The position numbers were made by a program, and so were the translations under genes. A stretch of DNA of 50,814 nucleotides from assembly GCA_025201765.1 (NCBI GenBank), contig MU623531.1, positions 1 to 50,814 on the forward strand, written 5' to 3'. The stretch is from Daldinia sp. FL1419 (Eukaryota; Ascomycota; Sordariomycetes; Xylariales; Hypoxylaceae). The first letter of the stretch is position 1, and each line of letters begins with the position of its first letter. Below the pieces are notes generated by a model. The model was given only the letters and a program-made list of their open reading frames with translations, was not told the origin of the DNA and searched no databases. Shown here piece by piece: positions 42,812 to 50,814 of the stretch.

Positions 42812-43915
42812 ATGCCACAAGATCCGAATCTCTACGGGCAACGTCCCGCCAAACGCCAAAAGAAGGAGATTCCACTTTCGAGCTCTCTAGACTTTGCTTC
42901 CCAACTGACCTCCCTCCTCTCCACGTCCGGTTCCAATCCGTCGTCAGCGTCATCCTCCACAGCGGCTTTCGGCCGCGCCCGCCCTTCCAAGAACAAAGAT
43001 GATATATTCTCCGTCAAGGCAAAGCGGAAGGCGGCTCCGTCCCCAGAAAAAGATGGTGGCGGCGCAAAACTTCAGCTCAAGGAGGTCCGCGGCACCGAGG
43101 ACGAGAAGCAAGAACTAGCGCGCGCTCGTCGCAAGATGGAAGAAAAGGCGCGATTATACGCTGCTATGAAACGCGGTGATTATATTGCGAAGGAAGGCGA
43201 GGCTGCACCCCTTGTGGACTTCGACCGCAAGTGGGCAGAGCGACAACCCGAGGACGCTGAGAACAACAATGCGTACTCGAGTTCCGGGACAGACGACTCG
43301 GACGACGACGACGAAGTTGACCAGGAAATGGTGGAATTCAAAGACGAATTCGGACGTACTCGCCGTGCCACGCGCGCCGAAGTAGCACGATACGAACGGC
43401 GAACGCAACGCAGCGCCCTCGGTGCCGCAGAACTCGAATCCATGGCTGCGAAACCCATCAAAGCGCCCGAGCGTCTAATCTACGGTGATGTGATCCAATC
43501 GGGCGCCTTCAACCCGGAAGACGATACCCTAGACAAAATGGAAGATTTGGCCGCGAAGCGGGATAAATCACCGACGCCCCCTCCGGATACTCATTTTGAC
43601 GGCAAGGCCGAGATACGGACTAAAGGAGTGGGCTTTTACCAGTTTAGTCAGGATAGGAATGTCCGGACGGCGGAGATGGATGCCCTTGAGAAGGAGAGGG
43701 AGAATACGGAACGGGTTAGACGGGAGAGGGAAGAGCAGAGGGAGAAGAGGAAAAGGGAAATTGAGGAGCGGAGGAGGAGGATTGGGGAGAAGCGCGCGGA
43801 GAAGATGGCGGAGAGCTTCTTGGATGGGTTGGCGGGGGAGATGGGAAGTACCGCTAATGGGAAGGGGAAGGGGAAGGGGACGGAGGAAAAGGAACAAGCT
43901 GGTACTACCTCGTGA
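42812..43915 (+). CDS. CCDC174-like nuclear coiled-coil protein
   Basis: One exon encodes 367 residues, very rich in charged residues. A conserved KNKDDIFSVKAKRKA lies near residue 60, an acidic patch (DDSDDDDEVDQE) near 165, then MVEFKDEFGRTRRATRAEV, which resembles the DxxGRxRRxxR core of CCDC174. KGVGFYQFSQD near 274 resembles the second conserved motif. The last 100 residues form a long Glu/Arg coiled coil. In animals CCDC174 is nuclear and linked to RNA processing; the fungal role is inferred from that. The tail (GKGKGKGTEEK) is low complexity. No intron is needed. Confidence 0.8.
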   Translation: MPQDPNLYGQRPAKRQKKEIPLSSSLDFASQLTSLLSTSGSNPSSASSSTAAFGRARPSKNKDDIFSVKAKRKAAPSPEKDGGGAKLQLKEVRGTEDEKQELARARRKMEEKARLYAAMKRGDYIAKEGEAAPLVDFDRKWAERQPEDAENNNAYSSSGTDDSDDDDEVDQEMVEFKDEFGRTRRATRAEVARYERRTQRSALGAAELESMAAKPIKAPERLIYGDVIQSGAFNPEDDTLDKMEDLAAKRDKSPTPPPDTHFDGKAEIRTKGVGFYQFSQDRNVRTAEMDALEKERENTERVRREREEQREKRKREIEERRRRIGEKRAEKMAESFLDGLAGEMGSTANGKGKGKGTEEKEQAGTTS

Positions 43916-45315
43916 TGATGTCCCTGGGTATGTTTGCGTTTAGCTTCGCGGAATCCGTTTCTGCGCAAACCTCTAGGGCCCGGAAAGTTCCAACAAAGGA
44001 CCTAACCACCACAGCAAGTCATTCCCTCCTCCATCATCAAGGGAAGCAACTATAACGAGGATATGTCTCTCGAGGTTGTGAAATCAAATTATACGGTAGT
44101 TACAGAAAGGTCCACGGTTTAATCAGGCTCGTTATATGGGCCATTGCAATAAGAGACATCTGGACTCTTACCTAACTTCGCAACACGGCGTATACAGCAA
44201 CTTACGATAAGGCTCTTAAGTCAGTCATCATGAATTAGGTAGGTACCTAGCTACAAATAGTTTAGCAGCCCCAGAAATTGAATAAAAGATATCCCCTCGT
44301 CGTCACGTCTAAGCAATATTACCATCGAAAAGTATAACAAGGCCCAAAGCTATTCCCCTTTTATACAGAGTAGGAGTAATATTGTACCTGTTTCTATCTT
44401 AGGATTATCGAAGTGTATAAGTGCTCTATTTGTAATGCTATATCATGGCGTAACCAGTCTTCAAGACAGCAATTCCATATGTCCTTGTCACCGAACCAAC
44501 ATTGAAGGTTCGAGTCTCAGTTTCCACAATACTCATACACATCGCTGGTACATAGGTAGATATATTAATTCACTTACTGTACGACACAAATAAAGACATA
44601 AGCATATCCAGTTATGATGCATCTTACGAATCATTTAGACCCCGTGTACCAAGTACTTATACCCAACGTGATCAACTATGCACATAATACACAAGTCAAG
44701 GTCCTCCATATAATTCATACCAGGCATCTCGATAGATGATGTACTATATAACTATAACTATATAGTATAATATATATAGCATAATATATATATGGTAGAT
44801 ATTTATGTGATATGATGATGGTTGTGAGGAAATGCCACTCCCGTCATCCCATTCCCAATCCTATCAACAGCCGCGAACCAAGGAAAATCTCGCGCATACA
44901 GACACATACATCTCCCTCATTCCCTCTCCTCTCCTCTCTTCTCCTCCTCTCCCTCCTCGTCGTATACCTACCTAAACCCAACGCCGGCCGCACCGCGCAA
45001 CGCAAAATGAAATACGCGCCCGCAGATAATAATGGTAATAATAAGTATGCCAAGGGTCGACGGGAAAGCGGGTAATAAATGTCGCCCGCCAAGTTTTCGC
45101 CTTTCCTTGGAAACAAGAGCCAAGTAATATATAAGTACCGTTTGCCGTGTAAAGCGAAGCTGCCCCTGAACTCCAGAACGTATATGCGCCGTCTTCCCCA
45201 AGATATAATCATGCTATATACAATAGACTTCCGTATCCTCTTCGTTTTAAATCGTCCGAAGAGTGAGAAATGGAATAAAAAGAATACTTTTGACACCGCA
45301 AACGATCCCTGCCGT
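43916..45315. other. Convergent 3' regions, AT-repeat patch
   Basis: No gene is seen between the two facing stop codons. Positions 44748-44795 are nearly all AT and TATA repeats. Positions 44930-44960 are a CT-rich tract. A tRNA-like GGTTCGAGTCT at about 44507 has no matching arms. Confidence 0.55.
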
Positions 45316-47648
45316 TCAAGAGAGCCACCACATGCAACCGCAGTCACTCATGTCGCTTCCCATTTTGATACCGCCGCGAGCCCCTAGGTGGCGCTCGATA
45401 ATGCCGTCTTTAGGTGGTGGCGGCCCGAATTCTCCTTCATCCTCATCGATAATAATATCGACCTTCTGTCCGTCCACTATTATTGCTTTTGCTTCGTTAT
45501 TTTCGTCGATCTGGTATTGTCGACACCATGGTTTGGGCGCTGTTGAGTCAGTAGTGCGATGCTCCTCGACCTTGATGACGCGTGGGTAAACAGGCGGATA
45601 ATTCTTGGGCATGGGAAAGTCTTGATCCGATATACTACTAGATGTAGCAGCTGAGGATGCGGCTGTGGGGGTCGGAGGGCTATCAGATACTGCGGTTGCT
45701 GCGTGATGGTCTTCGGGAACGCCGAAAGGAAGATCGGAGGGCCTCAGCTCGCTGCCGTTTTCATTGATTCCCGGGGGTCCAGTGACAGCCGCACCCGGCA
45801 ATGTAGTCAGTCCACCGGGAATGTCGCTAGTTGTTGCGGGTGGCGGAGGGCTTGCCATCGGCCTGATGCTATTATTTTGATTCGCGTAAATGAAAGCCTC
45901 CAGGATGGTATTGTCCCAACGGCAGATCCATATACGGTCCCCAGCTTGGGCGCCTTTCCGCTTGAATCCACCGCCGTACAGTGTCCGACGGTTCAGAACA
46001 GACGGTGAAGAGGATGGGTTGATAGACAAGGCCTGGTCAGGAACGATGACGGTTTTATTGTAAGCAACCTCAAAATTCCACGCCGGACCCCGGGGACCTT
46101 CGTGCATGTCGTTAACGAGCTTGAGTTTCACGCCACTTAGCTCAGGTGGCTGCATCCCCCAAAAGTACACTTTGTTTTTCAAAGTAACGCTCTCATTATA
46201 AGTGAACCCGAGGGAGTAGTCGGATGTTTCCGGTTCACCAGGCAATCTCCTAATGCTCATACCAAGCGAAAAGAAGAAGAGATCACAATTCCATGCTTGA
46301 GCTAGTGTCGAATCACTGAAGCACGTATTAGACATTCGGTTATTCCGGAGAGGTAAGGAGAAATCTCCTTCCTGTAGGGGTGGTAAATCGGGCGGCAAGG
46401 AACTAAGAGGTTGGGTGTCCCAGTTACTCGGATTTATCATCGGTAAAGATGGCCTAGTCATAAGTTTAGCATTAGAGTCCCGAAGAGCCATGGAATAATG
46501 GTTGAGTCTTACCCATCTTTATGCGACTTGTTCTTCGAATCGGGGTGAAGAAGAGTTCCGATGACAGCGCCCAGAATTACTCCCATCAACACGAGTACGA
46601 CAGCAGCCAAGAAGATGGCCCAGCATGGAACAATACCCCAAACCCTCCTTTTCGCAGTTACTTGCCAATCCTTTGGCAAATTCTTTTCGTCGATAACTTC
46701 TTTACTAGGTGTGGCAACCACGGTTAATTCATTTCGACTATTTTCAGACGTAAAACTCCTAATGGATTGTCTCGATTGAGGTGAGGATAAACCGCCTAGA
46801 TCCTCAGTAGACGCGAATTCGGGATTTCGAGTAGCCATCCCAATACCCCCCGCTCCGGGGATGGCTAACATTGGCTGTACAGGTACAGGCACGGGCTGGG
46901 GCATGTCCACGCCCATTGCCTTCCTAGTATACGTTTCTTCGGGATATCTCGTATAAGGAGGCAATTGTTCCGTATGGCCGTCGGGACCAATTAAATCAGC
47001 CACATCCTCTCCATCTGGTCCAATTCTCCTTTGGTAGTTGTCCGTTGCTCCAGGAAATCCGACGTTAATTTCCGCCTGTATCGGCCCACTAGACATTCCA
47101 CCCGCTTCAGGAGCCGTGTTCTGCGGATACATGCCGTACGGATGCGCCGGTCCGCGAGGCCCATTGTACGACCGTTCAGAGACGGGTACTGTCGAGGTTG
47201 TTGCTAGACTAGCTGTTCGTGCTACTCTGACATCCTGTGGATACATCTGGTACGGGTGAGACGGACCAGATGGGCCATCGTACGGATCTTCTTGATCAAC
47301 GAACGGCGACGCGGTGGAACCGCTCGAAACTCTACTTAATGACCTACTATCCGGCTCGGAAGTTGATCCATCGTGTTGCAAAACTAAAGATTCGCTTCTT
47401 CGATGCGGCTTTGTAATACTAGATGGGCGCGGTGGTGATATCTGTGTCATTGGCACGTCTTGAGGCGTCGTCGCAGGTCTCGGAGTCTGAGTATTTGTCG
47501 CATCTACCGGGCGAAATCCGTCGGCAACCGCCATCGCCTGCAAATCGTAGTCTTCATCTTCCCTTTGTGAGGTAGAAAACCTCACCGAAGCTCTTAGCGA
47601 CGAGCCGCGGTTTAATTCGGACGATTTATTGTCGTCAAAGGCCCCCAT
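45316..47648 (-). CDS. Fungal single-pass membrane protein of unknown function
   Basis: Two exons (47648-46513, 46453-45316) with a 59-nt intron (GTAAGA, GCTAAAC branch, CTAG) encode 757 residues; the join reads SHKDGPSLPMINPSNW. The first 335 residues are disordered and Ser/Pro-rich, with two copies of GPxGPxHPYxMYPQ near residues 129 and 166 and an LPPY motif near 228. One membrane helix follows (CWAIFLAAVVLVLMGVILGA, about residues 350-370), placing the second half outside the cytosol or in a lumen. That half has paired cysteines (SNTCF, WNCDLFFF), an EGPRGPAWNFEVAY stretch and a Cys/Trp-rich end (SDCGCMWWLS). I believe this is the fungal DUF7820 type, from memory. Function unknown. Confidence 0.82.
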
Positions 47649-50100
47649 TGCCGTCGGTAATTTCTAGGGGATTAATGGTTTTACGCGCTCAGAATGGGCA
47701 GAGATGCCAGTGCAGCATCAGAAGCACGGCGAACGACGATCCTCGGCCCAGAAGATCATCGGGCAGGCTGATGAGAAACCTTGCCGGGTTATTTTGTGAT
47801 ATTTTTTTGCGGGTTGTGTTAGATCCTTTATCGAGTCCGGTCGAGGTTTTTTTTTTTCCCAATTGCAAGTTGTCCGTTGTAGACAAGTTTGAATCAGCCA
47901 GTGAATAAACCAATAAACCCCCAGCCCAGCGAGTAGAAAACAGCCGTTCCTAGTGGGAGTGGCTAGTGTATTTTACAGGTTCGGCACAGGGAACCCCAGC
48001 AGCCCCCAGCACGAATCAGGGGCCGAATGCTGGTACTAGCGGGTTTCGGACTTTCGAGAGGGGGTCGAGCCTGAGCAAATACAGTGCCGTACCCTCCCCA
48101 AGGAATCCAGGGAATGCCAGGGAGTCATCGCCAACCTAAAATCTCATTGGTCTGTTGTATATCTAGGTACATGTATACATGTACGTTCAATAGATACAAT
48201 ATGCACATACAGGTATCGTACGCTACACGTTTTTTTTTCTTCAATACACTTCCAAGTTTCTAGTAGGTAGTTTGTAGTGTGCAAGCACATTTGTTACATG
48301 CTTAGGGCGATCTGGATAAGATTGGAGCACAAGATGGACCGATACCAGGGATATAGGGTTGCTTCCATGCCGTCCATAGATAGTATTCTTACTATTCGCA
48401 TACGACAACCAACGACAACTGATCCTCACCTCTTTCTCGCACGGCCAGAATGCCTACCTATAATTAATTAGTCTATGTCTATATGTAAAGTTTGTACTGC
48501 CTTGGAAAATTGCTGAGAGACGCTGGAAGCACCAAAGAGGATCGGGATGGTAAACCGGGTCGATCGGTTGGTCTCGCCCCATGTGCGCTTCCCTCCTCAC
48601 CCTCATCGGGGGCACCATTCGATCTCTTGGCGATGACACTTTAGGTTATTGTTAAATGTGCGAAAGGCAGGAGGTCAAAATGACAAAGGACCAAGGACCG
48701 CGGGGAAAATATCGAGAGCCGTGTCATTAGCAATCCTTAGCAATGACCCCAGTTAACGGCCCCGTCGATGTCAACCCTCGAAAGGCTAGAGCCATGAGCC
48801 ATTGGAGCCAGGGGCCATAGAATCTGGTTTGACAGATCATAGCGTAAAATCAGGCCGTACCTGAAATGTTTTGCGCCCCTCAGATCTAGGCATCTAATCC
48901 ATCGGAATTCATCATGCTCCTGTCAGATGGCATCAGAAAGGATTTCATGTGTAAAGTAATTAAAAGTGGCCTGTATCGACGGTAATTTGTCCCGGGGACA
49001 CACATTCAGTACAACCAGTTAAGCCTATTTTATGTTGCGAGAATATTCCCGGACGACGGACGGCACGAGGCCACACAAGACCACGCACAAAATAATGAAC
49101 ATGCGAGGGGGCGTGCGGATAGGATCTCGGTTGCGTGCAGACTAAGGTATTAGCAATACAGCCGAACGATATAGTCTTCTAGTGTTCCAGACGAAGTGGA
49201 GTCGAGTATGTTGGACCTTTTTTTTTACGCTCAATCTTCTTTGTTCTGTTATTTGAATATTATGATCGTGGCGAGAAAGAAATCCCCCCAATGTGTGACG
49301 GTTCTTGTGATTCGTTCGGATCTTTCCATCAAGGTACAGCTCTCATACGACACGATATAGCATCTTGTTGGTTCCTTCTTTTGTTTTTACCACGCACTTA
49401 CTAGAACTCGAACACAAAGAGATAAACTCTAAAACATCAAGTTTGACAAAAAGCTTCATACCAGTCGATGGTTAATGCATGTGGGCGGCGATCCGGCACT
49501 TGTTTCCTTAGAAGCGGGTCAAGCGTTTTTAGGCGTTTACTAATGTGTACTAAAGTGCATTGCAGGAAACGAAAAGCAGGAACGCTCGGTGACCACACTG
49601 TTGAGAGAATTACACCAAAGTAATTATAGTTTAGTATCATACTATTAGGTATCTGCCTACATACATGTATATGTCAGTCTACATGATATGTATTGTCAAT
49701 CTGCAGTCCGCGTATATATAAGTCATAGCGATGATATCAGTGGAGTCTGAAACGATCTGAAAACTTGCAATAGGAAACCCAACGCGCATATTCATACTCT
49801 TACTACACAATATGCATCATAGGTTCCTTCGGTGGAGGGAGAGGGGAGACCTAGAGGCCAAGTTATTAAGAGGCACTAAACCAAGATCAGGATCAATATA
49901 TCGATCTCCTTGTGTACACGGCATTTTGATTCCTGTACGGAATAGGAAGGGAATCCGACGTGTTAAAGTTTCCATTAGACGCACGCTAATCTAGGTACCT
50001 TCCACGTTTAGACGTCTTCTTGTAGTCGTATATACCCGGACTTTGATTTGAATACCTCTATACGTTATATACTTCCTTAGGTGTTTCAGGTCAGTAACCT
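47649..50100. other. Intergenic stretch, no supported gene
   Basis: This holds the promoter of the gene at 45316-47648, then about 2 kb with no gene I can support. T runs occur at 47848-47859 and 48230-48238. The small open frames are short and of random character. Confidence 0.5.
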
Positions 50101-50776
50101 TGTTAGTTCAGGTTAGGTCAATTAACCATATATGCCTGACCTTATTTAGGTCAGATTAGGCTTTTTAAAATTTAAGGCTTATTTGGTTATATTATAAATT
50201 TGGCTTGAGGCATGCCTGAAGTATTAATTTTATTAATATTAATAAAATTTTAGAAGTAAAATTTTTTAATTCTTATTAATTAAATTTGGTACGTACTAAA
50301 ATAAATACCTACCTAATCCCACTACTATTTATTTTAGAAATTTTTCTTTTATATCTTTTTTTAAAAATATTAAAAAATTGTTATAATCTTAAAAAATACC
50401 ATTTTAGCCAACTTTAATATGTATTTTTATTATTTTGAATTTAATATGTATTTTATATATATAAGTTAATCTATAGTCTAAATTTATTTTTATTTTTTAT
50501 ATAAATGGTTATTCCTTCCTTTTTTAACCCTTCTCCATTCCTTTTTCTTATATTTATTTTTTTAAGATTTTTAAAATATTAAAATATTATTATCATTTTG
50601 TTTTTCAAGGTTTCAAATAATTTTATATAATTTTTTAATATATTAAATTTTTATTAATTAAAGTCTTTTAATATATCCTTATTTTTTATATTTTTTTATT
50701 ATTATTTCAAAACATTAAAAAGTATTGTAGTTATTAAAATCATTAAAGTAAATAGTTTTAACCAAAATCTACTACA

Positions 50777-50780
<4 letters not shown>
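50101..50780. repeat. AT-rich block, possibly RIP-degraded repeat
   Basis: From about 50100 the DNA turns strongly AT-rich, with words such as TTAAAATATT and TATTAATATTAATAAAATTTTA, while C and G become rare. The edge (50085-50165) repeats AGGTCAG and GGTTAGGTCA words. In filamentous ascomycetes such blocks are typically repeats mutated by RIP, or centromere-like or subtelomeric spacers. No open frame and no telomeric TTAGGG array is present. Confidence 0.6.

Positions 50781-50813
<33 letters not shown>
50781..50813. repeat. 33-base G homopolymer at the window end
   Basis: Thirty-three G in a row follow AT-rich DNA, then a single C ends the window. Such runs in this setting are often sequencing or assembly artefacts at contig ends. 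A real G tract would fold into a quadruplex. Confidence 0.9.
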
Positions 50814-50814
50814 C

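Noticed and set aside
44446..44530. tRNA-like GGTTCGAGTCT
   Set aside because: The flanking bases do not form an acceptor stem or a proper T stem, and the A box is poor.
50101..50814. Telomere
   Set aside because: No TTAGGG or CCCTAA array; only AT-rich DNA and a G homopolymer.
1..50814. CRISPR array or prokaryotic operon
   Set aside because: No spaced direct repeats of suitable length; introns and spacing show fungal nuclear DNA.

Overview
The window is nuclear DNA of a filamentous ascomycete (Pezizomycotina, probably Sordariomycetes). I infer this from short GT-AG introns with CTAAC-type branch sites, from fungal family members such as Erg27, Hom6, Qcr6, a two-RRM SR protein and an Mdm1-type PX/RGS protein, and from fungal-only families such as a single-pass membrane DUF protein. 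Placement below class level is inference. The genes are well spaced on both strands, with no operons, no recognisable intact transposon, no CRISPR array and no convincing biosynthetic cluster.

Layout, left to right. Positions 1-4165 hold no gene I can support, and the first 60 bases are AT-rich. A DapA/HOGA-type aldolase-lyase follows on + (4166-5308). Minus-strand genes come next: a GH79 beta-glucuronidase with a difficult splice junction (8140-10125), an Ure2p-like glutathione transferase (10757-11756), an SR splicing factor of six exons (12818-14534), a 1224-residue PXA-RGS-PX-Nexin_C protein of the Mdm1/SNX13 type (16055-19729) and the tRNA m7G46 methyltransferase Trm8 (20349-21217). Trm8 is divergent from a protein with a formin-type GBD/FH3 module but no FH1 or FH2 (21839-24335).

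Positions 24336-29390 are gene-poor. They contain a probable broken gene on the minus strand (about 24917-25703) and three separate minisatellites, each with a 9-bp unit. Then come a WBP2-like PPxY protein (29391-30227), QCR6 with CCAAT and TCACGTGA promoter sites (31059-31805), an SLC49/FLVCR-type MFS transporter (34016-36035), ERG27 (37522-38997, -), a 120-residue membrane protein in two exons (40626-41048), HOM6 (41137-42303, -), a CCDC174-like nuclear protein (42812-43915) and a fungal single-pass membrane protein (45316-47648, -). The right end becomes strongly AT-rich from about 50100 and finishes in a run of 33 G.

The genes serve unrelated housekeeping roles: sterol, methionine/threonine and respiratory metabolism, RNA processing, membrane contact, and polarity or trafficking. 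For the spliced genes I joined exons by hand; except at the GH79 junction, the exon sums are multiples of three and the joins restore family motifs. I found no clearly new multi-gene system. The observations most worth a second look are the GH79 junction, the broken gene with its 9-bp repeats, the FH2-less formin module, the possible mitochondrial form of the GST, and the two membrane or adaptor proteins with L/PPxY motifs.
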